NCBI GenBank assembly: GCA_007618135.1
Contig: PHFX01000149.1
Span: forward strand, 1-64,000
DNA from: Candidatus Brocadia sp. WS118
GTDB taxonomy: Bacteria > Planctomycetota > Brocadiia > Brocadiales > Brocadiaceae
Length of the DNA: 64,000 nucleotides
Direction of reading: 5' to 3'
A program made the translations under genes and the position numbers. Positions 25,234 to 34,254 of the stretch are shown piece by piece. How positions within the stretch are numbered: the stretch's first letter is position 1; every line of letters starts with the position of its first letter. The notes below the pieces were generated by a model. It searched no databases, was not told where the DNA came from, and saw only the letters and a program-made list of their open reading frames with translations.

Positions 25234-28014
25234 TTAAGAATATTTCAATTGCTCTTTCTTTTTAAAACATTTAATCATCTCCGTAATAATAAAAATGAGA
25301 GAAGAAAATCCAAAGACTATAATCCAATCCTTTAATCTTAAAGGTGTTACATTAAAAATATCTTCAGAATAAGGGATGTAAACAATAGCTACCTGCATAG
25401 CCAACGAAAGTCCGGTTGCCAACAAAAGTTTTTTATTAGTAAAAGCACCGATCTCAAATAATGAACGCCTTGCATTTCTGCAGTTAAAAGAATGAAATAA
25501 TTGGGAAATAACCATCACACAGAAGGCAACCGTTCTTGCCCGATCAAGATCGCCATGTAACGTGCCGCCTAACGCACAGGGTATCATTTCATTAAGAAAC
25601 CAATAATATAAATAACCAGGTACCGCACTACTTGTGTAATACATAACATATAAATAAGCCAAAAGGGTGCTAATGGCCATGAGAAAACCTTGAAATATTA
25701 TTAATGTGCCGAGATTTTTATCAATAATTTGTTCTGTTGATCTCCTGGCAGGTCTTTTCATAATATCGGGGTCTACTGTGTCAAAGCCCAGAGCTAATGC
25801 CGGTAATCCATCTGTAGCAATGTTGATCCACAATATTTGTATAGGAAATAACGGTAAAGGGAGATTGAATATTGATGAAAAAAGCATTGTCAAAATCTCC
25901 CCAGTATTACACGAAAGCAGAAAGTGAATGGCCTTCTTTATGTTGTCGTAGACACCTCTTCCTTCTTCAACAGCTGCAACGATGGATGCAAAGTTGTCAT
26001 CTGTTATGACCATATCCGAGGCCTCTTTTGTGACATCAGTGCCGGTAATACCCATGGATACACCGATACTGGCTTCTTTTATGGCGGGGGCATCGTTTAC
26101 CCCATCACCGGTCATAGCTACAACGGCACCGCGTTTCTTCCAGGCCTTCACAATTCTGAGTTTATGTTCGGCAGAAACCCTTGCATAGACTGCTATCTTT
26201 GATACTTCACTTTCCAAGTCCTTGTCAGATAATTCATCTAATGCTACCCCATCAATAGTCTTTGATTCTTTTGTAAGTAATCCCAGTTCTTCACCAATTG
26301 CCCTGGCTGTATACTTATGATCTCCCGTAATCATCACAGTTGTTATGCCTGCATCATGGCAGGTAGCGACGGCATCTTTGGCCTCTGGTCTGGGAGGATC
26401 AATCATGGCAAATAATCCTGCAAAGGTCATATCCTTTTCTATAACGTCAGGGGCAGAGTTAGCGATGTCACGGGTGAGGGGTTTGAATGCTACACCAAGG
26501 ACGCGCAATGCTGCTTCCGCCATCTTGTAGTTTTCATTTAAGATAACATGGGTATCGTCTTTTGTTAAATCCCTTATTTCTCCATCAACATAGATCTTTG
26601 TGCAATCCTTCAGGATGACATCTGGAGCGCCTTTTTCACAAACGAGTAAAGAATCAGGTGTATTCCTGACAGTTGACATCTTTTTTCGATCAGAATCAAA
26701 GGGTATCTCTGAAAGAAGGGGTAATTTTTTCTCTAATTCTTCCTTCCAGACACCTGCTTTGGCTGCAACACTCAGGATGGCACCTTCGGTAGGGTCACCA
26801 ATGATCTTCCATGTGTTATTGATATGTTGTTTAAGATGCGCATTATTACATAATACCCCTATCTCCAGAAGCTTTTTTAATGCTTGCAGGTCGGTTTCTG
26901 AAAGAGGCATGCCGTTACTGGAGAAGTTTCCTTCTGGCGCATAACCCGTTCCAGAGACATCGATTGTTTTTGCGCTGACAAATATTTTTTTGACAGTCAT
27001 TTCATTTTGGGTTAATGTGCCTGTTTTATCTGAACAAATTACCGTAGTGCATCCCAGGGTCTCTACCGATGGTAGTTTTCGAATTAATACGTGTCGCTTC
27101 ACCATACGTTGCACCCCTAAGGCCAGAGCGATAGTCACAATGGCTGGTAGGCCTTCTGGGATAGCAGCGACGGCAAGGCTCACCGACATGAGGAATGCCT
27201 CTAATAACGGGTCATTTCTCCATAACTCTAAAAGAAATACGAGCGTTACAATCCCTAAGCATAGATAGACTAACTTTTTTCCAAAGACTTGGAGTTTACG
27301 CTGGAGGGGGGTTTCCTCTTTTCCCGCCTCCTGGATAAGGCCCGCAATCTTACCCAGTTCGGTTTGCATCCCTGTTGATGCAACAATACATGTACCTTTA
27401 CCGCCCGTTACTGAAGTACCCATGAAGACCATATTTTCCCTGTCCCCGATAGGTAAAGCGGGATTGTGAAGTGTTTCTGTCGATTTGTTGACTGGTGTTG
27501 ATTCTCCCGTAAGAGAAGCCTCCTGGGTTCTGAGACTAAACGAAGAGTAGAGTCTGCCATCTGCAGGAACATAATCTCCAGCCTCTAGCAGCACAATATC
27601 TCCTGGCACGATATCTCGTGAAGGGATGGAATGAACTTCCCCATCGCGCATTACCTTTGAAGAAGGTGCAGACATTTTTTGTAATGCAGCAAGGGACTTT
27701 TCGGCGCGGTATTCCTGGATAAATCCAATAATGGCATTAATGATAACAATGGCAATAATAGCCAACGCATCGACCCATTCCTCCAAAACTCCTGAGACAA
27801 TGGCAGCCGCTATCAATATCCAGACAATAAAATCATTAAATTGCCCCAAAAAGAGCATTATTGGGGACACACCTTCTTTTTCTTCCAGTTGGTTGTGTCC
27901 ATATTTCTTAAGCCTGCCTTCCGCCTCGGTGTGACTAAGCCCCGTATCGGCATTGGTACTAAGATCTCTTATTGCCTCATCAATCGGTATCGTATGCCAA
28001 AATGTATCAACCAT
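25234..28014 (-). CDS. P2A-type cation-transporting ATPase (Ca2+-ATPase-like)
   Basis: The protein is 926 aa. The N-terminal cation-ATPase domain is 'TGLSHTEAEGRLKKYGHNQL', the actuator is 'LTGESTPVNK', TM4 is 'VAAIPEGLPAIVTIALALGV' with the PEGL form of P2A pumps, the phosphorylation site is 'ICSDKTGTLTQNEMTV', the nucleotide domain has 'GDPTEGAIL', and the hinge is 'MTGDGVNDAPAIKEASIGVS'. It lacks N-terminal CxxC metal domains and the CPC motif of copper ATPases, so Ca2+ or Mn2+ is the likelier cargo despite the copper context. ATG 28014 (MVDTFWHT) has a strong GGGGAGGA site and is preferred over 28062. Confidence 0.88.
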   Translation of the reverse strand: MVDTFWHTIPIDEAIRDLSTNADTGLSHTEAEGRLKKYGHNQLEEKEGVSPIMLFLGQFNDFIVWILIAAAIVSGVLEEWVDALAIIAIVIINAIIGFIQEYRAEKSLAALQKMSAPSSKVMRDGEVHSIPSRDIVPGDIVLLEAGDYVPADGRLYSSFSLRTQEASLTGESTPVNKSTETLHNPALPIGDRENMVFMGTSVTGGKGTCIVASTGMQTELGKIAGLIQEAGKEETPLQRKLQVFGKKLVYLCLGIVTLVFLLELWRNDPLLEAFLMSVSLAVAAIPEGLPAIVTIALALGVQRMVKRHVLIRKLPSVETLGCTTVICSDKTGTLTQNEMTVKKIFVSAKTIDVSGTGYAPEGNFSSNGMPLSETDLQALKKLLEIGVLCNNAHLKQHINNTWKIIGDPTEGAILSVAAKAGVWKEELEKKLPLLSEIPFDSDRKKMSTVRNTPDSLLVCEKGAPDVILKDCTKIYVDGEIRDLTKDDTHVILNENYKMAEAALRVLGVAFKPLTRDIANSAPDVIEKDMTFAGLFAMIDPPRPEAKDAVATCHDAGITTVMITGDHKYTARAIGEELGLLTKESKTIDGVALDELSDKDLESEVSKIAVYARVSAEHKLRIVKAWKKRGAVVAMTGDGVNDAPAIKEASIGVSMGITGTDVTKEASDMVITDDNFASIVAAVEEGRGVYDNIKKAIHFLLSCNTGEILTMLFSSIFNLPLPLFPIQILWINIATDGLPALALGFDTVDPDIMKRPARRSTEQIIDKNLGTLIIFQGFLMAISTLLAYLYVMYYTSSAVPGYLYYWFLNEMIPCALGGTLHGDLDRARTVAFCVMVISQLFHSFNCRNARRSLFEIGAFTNKKLLLATGLSLAMQVAIVYIPYSEDIFNVTPLRLKDWIIVFGFSSLIFIITEMIKCFKKKEQLKYS

Positions 28015-28124
28015 AACTATTCCTCCCCTTAGAAAACTTCTTTCATCGAAGTTCTCTTTCAAAAGCCTTGCCTATGGCTCATGCAAGGGTGATTTTCAAG
28101 CGTTTCATAACGATGAGCACATTG

Positions 28125-29105
28125 CTAATTATCTCTATACAATCTTTTTAAACACGTTTCGAGTGTCGTTTCCGATATGTTATATTTGCTGGAAGGCAAC
28201 AGGGCACACGACTCTAAGTATCCTTCCGGGTTAATATGAACAAATCCCTTTCCAGCCTCTCTGCAACAATCCATAAGCTCTTCATCGCCAGGGAAATGAA
28301 TGAGATAGGTATTTACTCTTTCTTTTAATTGTAAAAACCATTGTCTGAATGACGATCTTTGTGTAGATGACAGAGACAACCCCGGATCAGGTTTTCTCCC
28401 TGTGGGTATGTATTCTATAAAACATCCCAAGCGTGCACCATAAGGATACTTTTCCTTAAAAACATCTTCTTTTTGAAGTCGTTCCACATTCTCCGATGTA
28501 ACCGTAATAGAAAACCCGTAAAGTACCTTGTTTGCCTGGAGGCTATCGAAGGCGCTTATAACACGATTGTATGTACCTACACCACGCCTTTTACCCGTAT
28601 CCTCGAAACCACCTTCAAGACTAACTACGGGAATTATATGAGGTGATCGAAACAACTTTTCTGTAGCATCATTATCGGAGACCATCGTTCCATTGGTTAT
28701 CAGGATAAAAAGGCTATCATTGTGAAGGCTTAAAATATCTAACAGGTCCGGGTACAGCATAGGCTCTCCGCCGGTAAGCACAAAAAAGAAACAACCTAGC
28801 ATACTGGCTTGATTCAGAATATCTTCGAACACTTTTCTGGGCAATACCTTTGTTTCCTCATATACCCTTGCATAACAATGATCACACGTAAGATTACAAT
28901 CCGATGTCAGGCTTAATACAAAGGAATGCGGGATCGGGTATTCAAGATGACCTTGTAATTGAGTATTAAATTTATATTTCTTTCTTACCTTTCTAAATAA
29001 ATTCCAGGCCATCCACAGATTTCTTGGGGATGATAATGCCCAGGGCAAAAAGGCCTTTCTGAAGATGCGGAGATTGTATTTGGATCTACTGGAAGATGTA
29101 TGCAT
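28125..29105 (-). CDS. Radical SAM protein, SPASM-like
   Basis: This 326-aa protein carries the radical SAM cluster motif in 'LTSDCNLTCDHCYARVYEET' (CxxxCxxC). 'FFVLTGGEPMLYPDLL' is the SAM-binding GGE and 'FILITNGTMV' follows. The C-terminus 'GKGFVHINPEGYLESC' suggests a shortened SPASM-like region with fewer Cys than usual. Relatives modify peptides or mature enzymes. Its stop and start touch the YHS gene upstream (shared base 29105), so they are co-translated. A role in maturing a metal-trafficking protein is only an inference. The N-terminus is basic and may associate with the membrane. Confidence 0.78.
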   Translation of the reverse strand: MHTSSSRSKYNLRIFRKAFLPWALSSPRNLWMAWNLFRKVRKKYKFNTQLQGHLEYPIPHSFVLSLTSDCNLTCDHCYARVYEETKVLPRKVFEDILNQASMLGCFFFVLTGGEPMLYPDLLDILSLHNDSLFILITNGTMVSDNDATEKLFRSPHIIPVVSLEGGFEDTGKRRGVGTYNRVISAFDSLQANKVLYGFSITVTSENVERLQKEDVFKEKYPYGARLGCFIEYIPTGRKPDPGLSLSSTQRSSFRQWFLQLKERVNTYLIHFPGDEELMDCCREAGKGFVHINPEGYLESCALLPSSKYNISETTLETCLKRLYRDN

Positions 29106-29458
29106 TAATGCTTATGTCCCTCAGCCTCACCATGCTGTGATGATTCCGTGGGTATATGGGACGCTGGGTCTTTCTTAAAGGTCTTTTTACAATGTTCCGA
29201 GCAAAAGTAGTAAACCTTTCCTTTGTACTCTTCGGAAGGTGCCTTTTTGATATCGCCGACGTCCATACCGCAGACCAGGTCTTTTACAGCCTCGGCCTTT
29301 TCCCCCTTTACTTCTGCCTTTGTTTGAACTACATGTCCGCCCGATTCGTTGCTGCTATGTTCACCGCCTCCACATGCCCACAGGGCATTACTCACGTAAG
29401 TGCTGCTTAAACCAACGACAAAGGTAAATACCAAAGCTTTACGCAAATTACTATTCAT
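29105..29458 (-). CDS. Secreted YHS-domain metal-binding protein
   Basis: The protein is 117 aa with a signal peptide (KALVFTFVVGLSSTYVSNAL). A charged spacer is followed by a YHS domain: 'VKDLVCGMDVGDIKKAPSEE', 'YKGKVYYFCSEHCKKTFKKD'. The C-terminus is His-rich ('QHGEAEGHKH'). YHS domains bind copper or other soft metals through Cys, and the His tail adds ligands. It precedes a radical SAM gene and lies in a copper-efflux region. Two decayed relatives stand upstream in the same orientation (30237-30413 and 30457-30819), and this is the surviving copy. Confidence 0.85.
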   Translation of the reverse strand: MNSNLRKALVFTFVVGLSSTYVSNALWACGGGEHSSNESGGHVVQTKAEVKGEKAEAVKDLVCGMDVGDIKKAPSEEYKGKVYYFCSEHCKKTFKKDPASHIPTESSQHGEAEGHKH

Positions 29459-29547
29459 GGTAAACTCCTTTCTAAAAGTTTCTTAAGATTTTTCTTAAAT
29501 TACAATAACCTCACATCTCTTCATAAAGAGCAAAAGGGATATATGCA

Positions 29548-29691
29548 TTAATGCCCGCATCCTCCTCTCTGTCCGTGTTGTGGTGTCGTAGACGTAGAGC
29601 CTTGTTTCGAGGCACTGGAACAACCAATATAGATGCCACTTAAAACCACAACTATAAATAGTATCAAAGCTTTCCGCAACATATGATTCAT
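29548..29691 (-). CDS. Small lipoprotein (47 aa)
   Basis: The sequence MNHMLRKALILFIVVV continues to 'LSGIYIGCSS', a good lipobox, so the mature lipid-anchored peptide is only ~24 residues. It ends 'HGQRGGCGH', with Cys and His that could hold a metal. AAAGGAGA stands seven bases before the ATG. The gene is too short for most ORF callers. Its signal region resembles those of the neighbouring YHS proteins, hinting at a shared origin. Confidence 0.75.
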   Translation of the reverse strand: MNHMLRKALILFIVVVLSGIYIGCSSASKQGSTSTTPQHGQRGGCGH

Positions 29692-29725
29692 AGCAATCTC
29701 CTTTCTGTCTAATCGTCACATAATC

Positions 29726-30085
29726 CTATTCGATTTTACCGAGCAATTCCTTTATCTTATTTTTCAATTCATTCAAATCCGAAGACTTAATAATATAAGC
29801 ATCGGCTGCCCATGATCTAAAATTGTCCATGTAACCTATATAAGCTGTATTAATAATAACCGGTATCTTTTTATGTTTGCTTAATATCCTGCCCATCAAT
29901 TCAATACCGTCCATCTTGGACATAATAATATCCAATATAACCAGGTCTGGGGCATGATCTTTTACCTTCTTTAAAGCTTCACAACCATCCTTCGCCGTAA
30001 TAATGCTATATCTCTCTAATGACAATTCTTGCTTATAGAGTAAGAGATGATTTTTATTATCATCTACCACAAGGATGGTTTTCAT
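29726..30085 (-). CDS. Single-domain response regulator (CheY-like receiver)
   Basis: The protein is 119 aa, one receiver domain and nothing else. 'ILVVDDNKNH' supplies the acidic Mg2+ pocket (Asp8, Asp9), Asp52 in 'DLVILDIIMSKMDG' is the phosphorylation site, 'VIINTAY' has the switch Thr, and 'YIIKSSD' the Lys. It has no output domain, so it must act by binding a partner. No histidine kinase is next to it. The nearby HD-GYP sensor protein is a possible partner, but that is inference. Confidence 0.88.
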   Translation of the reverse strand: MKTILVVDDNKNHLLLYKQELSLERYSIITAKDGCEALKKVKDHAPDLVILDIIMSKMDGIELMGRILSKHKKIPVIINTAYIGYMDNFRSWAADAYIIKSSDLNELKNKIKELLGKIE

Positions 30086-30236
30086 CGTCCATCACTTTAT
30101 AAAATTAAAATTATGGTGAATGGCATAAATAAATCGCATTATACCTTTTAATGGAGGATTTAAAAGGGATTGGCTACTATTTATGCCGTTCACTATATAC
30201 ACGTGTTTTTCATCGCTCTTGGGGCTTTATTCTTCG

Positions 30237-30413
30237 CTAGTATTTGTCTCCTTCATCCTCACCATGTAGTGGTGCTTTTGTATGCATATAGGGCGCTGTG
30301 TCTTTTTTAAAGGTCTTTTTACACCCACGTTCCGAACCAGAGCAACTGATACAAGCACAAATTAAACCTACGGGAAAAGCAAATACTAAAACCCTATGTA
30401 AAATACGATTCAT
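30237..30413 (-). pseudogene. YHS-protein copy with the metal domain deleted
   Basis: The 58-codon frame has a signal peptide like that of the intact YHS protein ('MNRILHRVLVFAFPVGLI') joined directly to the last part of the YHS domain ('GCKKTFKKDTAPYMHTKAPL'). The central 'VCGMDV...' part is missing in frame. It may still be expressed as a short peptide, but it lacks most metal ligands. I call it a deletion derivative. Confidence 0.7.
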
Positions 30414-30456
30414 GGTGTGATTCCCTTCTATTTCTTATCAGCCATAAGATTTTCTG

Positions 30457-30819
30457 TTAACAGTTTAAAATGTTTTTATACACTATTCCGAGTAGAGTAG
30501 CAAACCCTCCTTTAGCACCCTTCCGATGGAGTCTTTCCGATATTGCTAACCTCCATACCCTTGTCCATTGCAAGGTCAATTGCCCGATACAGCATGGTGC
30601 CTTATCGATATCGCACACTTCGATACCGCATACGTTGTCTTTGACAGCCTTGGCTTTTTCACCCTTTCCTTCTGTCTTCGCTTGAACTGCATGCCTGCTC
30701 ATTTCATGGCAGCTATGTCCATCTTCTCCGCCACACGCCCAGAGGGCTTTACAGACATACGTACTACTGAAACCGACGACAAAGGTAAGTACTATCACTG
30801 AACGTAAAATTCTATTCAT
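30457..30819 (-). pseudogene. Degenerate YHS-protein copy
   Basis: The first ~75 codons match the intact YHS protein (signal peptide, 'KALWACGGEDGHSCHEMSRH', 'VKDNVCGIEVCDIDKAP'). The frame then runs into sequence that is only YHS-like when read in another frame ('MDKGMEVSNIGKTPSEGC', stop, 'RRVCYSTRNSV'). This points to a partial tandem duplication followed by frame loss. Confidence 0.75.
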
Positions 30820-30867
30820 CGCAATTTTTTCCTATTCAAATAGTTATTACAAGCGAACGCAATTGCA

Positions 30868-31158
30868 CTAAGAATTCTGATTCTTTCCAAATCTGGTTGA
30901 TATTTCGTTAGAAAAAGTACCGACCTTTTTTTGGGTAACTTTAAATTCCCCGGAATCGGTTTCCGTAATAACCACAACCTTACCTGGAATTTTATTTGAA
31001 AGAGTGATAAAGGCATATTCACCACCTGGGGTATAGCTCACACCATGCGGACCATCACCCGCTTCCACGATATCTAATAACTCCCATGATGCGCGGGAAC
31101 AACAGATGATAATTACACTTAGAGCACCTGTCATTAATAGATATTTTTTTGTCAACAT
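30868..31158 (-). CDS. Truncated lipoprotein with one beta-propeller blade
   Basis: This 96-aa protein has a signal ending 'SVIIICCS' (lipobox). Then comes 'DIVEAGDGPHGVSYTPGGEY' and 'AFITLSNKIPGKVVVI', one blade of a YVTN/cytochrome-D1-type propeller. A propeller needs about seven blades, so the gene is either a fragment or encodes a single unit. The C-terminus after 'TETDSGEFKV' is unrelated and charged. AGGGAGG precedes the ATG. It is probably a remnant of a longer gene. Confidence 0.55.
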   Translation of the reverse strand: MLTKKYLLMTGALSVIIICCSRASWELLDIVEAGDGPHGVSYTPGGEYAFITLSNKIPGKVVVITETDSGEFKVTQKKVGTFSNEISTRFGKNQNS

Positions 31159-31379
31159 AAGAACCTCCCTTTAAAATCTATATGAGCCCCTGAGTAATTT
31201 TACATGTTGTAAAACCATATTTATGTGTATCACATCTTCTACACTATGTCAAACATAATTTGTAGATTTAATAAATGATTTTTACACAACAGTATTATCT
31301 TTTTGAGAAATGCTTAAGACTTTTAGACCCTAAAATATGACGGAGCTCGAAAATCACTTTTTGGGCGAAGCACAAACCT

Positions 31380-32966
31380 TCATTTATGAATAAAACTTAC
31401 TTGCAGGAATTCTTTCTCACATTTCAAAAAAATATCCACAATATCAGGGTCAAAGTGTTTACCGCTGTCAGATTCGATCTTCTTGACTGCCGCTTCGTGT
31501 GTCGAGACATTTTTATAAGACCTTTTTGATCTAATTGCATCATAGGCATCGCACAGGGCAAAAATTCTTGCCTCTAGAGGAATTTCCTCCCCTTTTAAAC
31601 CTTCCGGATATCCCTTACCATCATATTTTTCATGATGATATGTACAAATATTTCTGCCAACAATAAGAAATGATTGTTTAAGTTTGAATTTATCAATAGC
31701 ATCCTGAAGTACCTGTTTCCCTATACGAACGTGTTCCTTTATATCTTCGTATTCTTCGTCTGTTAGCTTTGATTCTTTCAATAAAATGGAATCCCGTATT
31801 CCTACCTTTCCTATATCATGCAAGGGAGCGGCATCATAGAGGTCTTCAATAAATTCGTTTGTTATGATTTTCCGGTACTTTTTGTTCTTCCGTAGCTGTT
31901 TTGCCAATACCAAGGCGTAGTATCTTGTTCTTTCTAAATGACACCCTGTCTCTGGGTCCCTCCGTTCGGCAAGTTCTGCAAGAGAAGATATAATAGCCTT
32001 TTGTGCACCTATCAGTTCTCTAAATCTCACAATATTGATATAGCCAATAATCGATATAAGACAAAGAAATAAGACAAAAAGTATCATGGATACTAACATC
32101 AGTCTTTGCAATGCGACTTTCAATAAAGGGTGGCTGTGGTACATTGCCACAACAAATCTTTTGCCAGGAAGGAATTCCACTGTAGAATAGTGAATAGTTT
32201 CTGTTTCTGAAAGATATAACCAGCCAGAGCGATCATTAAAAACATAGTTTGACTTATTGAATTTAGTTGAGCCGTCCGGTTTTATTGACATTATGTTCCC
32301 ATCTTCGGTCTGGATAAACATATTTTTTGGTAGGAGTTCGAGCACTTTCCAAAAATACAAATCTAAGACCAAAATTCCCTTTTTGTCATTTTTAGAGTTA
32401 AATAGGGGAGTGACTAACCTTATTAACGGGACGTATGGTATCATTACCTTTCCATATTGCATATTCAAATCTAGTGAGGAGGTATAGACTTGGCCCTTAT
32501 CAAATTGCATTGCCTCTTGAAAATAGTACTGGTTCTTATCATTTTGCAAATCGGAGTCAGGAACAATTACAGTGACGTCGTCTTGCTTATTATCTACCCT
32601 AATGGTTTCACGTCCTGAAGAATCGATTATCGTGATGCGAGAATACTTTTTATAAACCTTTGCGAAGTCATAGAATATCTCCTTCGTCATTCTTCTGTAA
32701 TGAATGGATTCAAGATTACTATTTACATAACCCTTAGTACTCCAGAGATCCTTTAAGAATAACAAATTACGTCCAGACTCAAAAAAATATTCCTCGATTA
32801 TTTGCTTACCAGAAAGTAGTTGAGAAATAATCTCCCCATGTTGCCATTGTGCTTCTTTCTCATATATCTGTTTTCCTCCAAAATAGAGGATTAATCCTAA
32901 AAGGATAAAGAGAATTAAGACGATTGATAGGAATGTCTTGTTTTGTTTTATAAGTTTCCTATACAT
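31380..32966 (-). CDS. Membrane sensor with HD-GYP c-di-GMP phosphodiesterase domain
   Basis: The protein is 528 aa. TM1 is at residues ~13-30 ('FLSIVLILFILLGLILYF'). A periplasmic Cache-like sensor region (~40-280) contains 'ITIIDSSGRETIRVDNK' and 'GILVLDLYFWKVLELL'. TM2 is at ~290-312. The HD-GYP domain has 'DAAPLHDIGKVGIRDSILLK', 'HHEKYDGKGYPEGLKGEEIP' and 'ARIFALCDAYDAI'. The metal ligands and the GYP triplet are intact, so hydrolysis of cyclic di-GMP is likely. It lies within the metal island and may sense a periplasmic ligand. No diguanylate cyclase is nearby. Confidence 0.88.
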   Translation of the reverse strand: MYRKLIKQNKTFLSIVLILFILLGLILYFGGKQIYEKEAQWQHGEIISQLLSGKQIIEEYFFESGRNLLFLKDLWSTKGYVNSNLESIHYRRMTKEIFYDFAKVYKKYSRITIIDSSGRETIRVDNKQDDVTVIVPDSDLQNDKNQYYFQEAMQFDKGQVYTSSLDLNMQYGKVMIPYVPLIRLVTPLFNSKNDKKGILVLDLYFWKVLELLPKNMFIQTEDGNIMSIKPDGSTKFNKSNYVFNDRSGWLYLSETETIHYSTVEFLPGKRFVVAMYHSHPLLKVALQRLMLVSMILFVLFLCLISIIGYINIVRFRELIGAQKAIISSLAELAERRDPETGCHLERTRYYALVLAKQLRKNKKYRKIITNEFIEDLYDAAPLHDIGKVGIRDSILLKESKLTDEEYEDIKEHVRIGKQVLQDAIDKFKLKQSFLIVGRNICTYHHEKYDGKGYPEGLKGEEIPLEARIFALCDAYDAIRSKRSYKNVSTHEAAVKKIESDSGKHFDPDIVDIFLKCEKEFLQVSFIHK

Positions 32967-33017
32967 GTTTTAGACCATTAAATTCCTAGTTGTGATTAGC
33001 TTGAAAATATATAAGGC

Positions 33018-34070
33018 TTATTCGCTTACTAGCCAGGCAACAGTCCCATTAGGATGCTGATACCACCCAGGATCATCGTAGTTGGTAATGTTCTTGCGCA
33101 CTTTTAACACGGTAAACATTCCACCCATTTCGATTGGTCCAAACGGCCCCTTCCCGGTCATCATGGGGAGTGTATTTTTTGGCAAGGTCATGTTCATCGC
33201 TGCCATTTCGGACATGCCAGTCTCACCCATTGCCATATAATCCGGCAGCAGGTTCTGTACTTTCCGGTCAACTCCACTCTGCTTTACTCCTATCATGTTT
33301 GGTACGGTATGGCTCATAGCGTTCATGACGTGATGATTTTTATGACAGTGTAAAGCCCAGTCTCCTGGCGCATTTGCGACAAACTCTATATTACGTGTGG
33401 TGCCTGGTGGTACGTTAACTGAAGTTTCAGGCCATTGTGCTGAAGGAGGAATTTGCCCACCGTCTGTACCAGTAATCTTAAAGTTATAACCATGCAAATG
33501 AATCGGATGGGAGTCCATGCTCAAATTGGCAATCCGTATACGCAGACGATCCCCCAGACAGACTACTAGTGGTACAGTACCTGGAAAGGCGCGACTGTTG
33601 AACGTAAAGAGGTTAAAGTCAGTCATGATGTTTGGATTTGGAGTGCTTGTACCCGGTTCGACGAACCATTCTTGAAGAAAGATGCAGAAATCTCGGTCGA
33701 TCCTGGGTTGTTCCGGTTCCTTCGGGTGTATGACGAAAAAACCCTCCATCCCCATTGCCATCTGCACCATCTCATCCGCATGTGGGTGGTACATCTGCGT
33801 GCCGTACTGACGGAGTGTGAATTCATAGGCATAGGTCTCGCCCGGTTTGATTTGTGTCTGGTTCAACCCACCGACACCGTCCATACCATTGGGCAGGAGT
33901 ACACCATGCCAGTGGATTGTGGTATGTTCGGCAAGCCTGTTGGTAACTAAGATGCGTACACGGTCACCTTCCACTGCTTCGATGGTAGGGCCTGGCGTCT
34001 GACCGTTGTAACCCCAGCAGTTAACGATCATCCCGGAAGCAAACTCCCGCTTGACGGGCTCGGCGATCAA
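33018..34070 (-). CDS. Multicopper oxidase (5' end damaged)
   Basis: The protein is 350 aa. All copper sites are visible: 'TTIHWHGVLLPNG' and 'QMYHPHADEM' (T2/T3), 'HPIHLHGYNF' and 'HCHKNHHVMNAM' (T3/T1). It is of the two-domain-swapped laccase/CopA-like class that oxidises Cu(I) in the periplasm. The frame begins at a TTG (34070), but homologous protein continues upstream: 'TTIPWKWDNGVKVFH' is encoded in the same frame and is then blocked by a TGA. A Pro-rich segment ('TEKVTQPPEQPIEQPATQPS') continues in another frame, and no signal peptide can be joined. Either the gene is frameshifted near 34120 or it now starts internally without export. Confidence 0.8.
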   Translation of the reverse strand: MIAEPVKREFASGMIVNCWGYNGQTPGPTIEAVEGDRVRILVTNRLAEHTTIHWHGVLLPNGMDGVGGLNQTQIKPGETYAYEFTLRQYGTQMYHPHADEMVQMAMGMEGFFVIHPKEPEQPRIDRDFCIFLQEWFVEPGTSTPNPNIMTDFNLFTFNSRAFPGTVPLVVCLGDRLRIRIANLSMDSHPIHLHGYNFKITGTDGGQIPPSAQWPETSVNVPPGTTRNIEFVANAPGDWALHCHKNHHVMNAMSHTVPNMIGVKQSGVDRKVQNLLPDYMAMGETGMSEMAAMNMTLPKNTLPMMTGKGPFGPIEMGGMFTVLKVRKNITNYDDPGWYQHPNGTVAWLVSE

Positions 34071-34254
34071 GTGAAATACTTTAACACCATTGTCCCACTT
34101 CCATGGGATGGTTGTGTAGCTGGTTGTTCAATCGGTTGTTCGGGCGGCTGGGTAACTTTCTCAGTGGCTATCAAGTTATTTCCATATCTCCTTAATGAAT
34201 TTTCATATTCGCCCAGGTAAATTCGAGACTGCTTGCCGAACTGTTGTTATTGCG

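Noticed and set aside
25234-28014. Copper-transporting P1B ATPase
   Set aside because: It lacks the CPC motif and N-terminal CxxC domains. The PEGLP motif and overall form are those of P2A Ca2+-type pumps.
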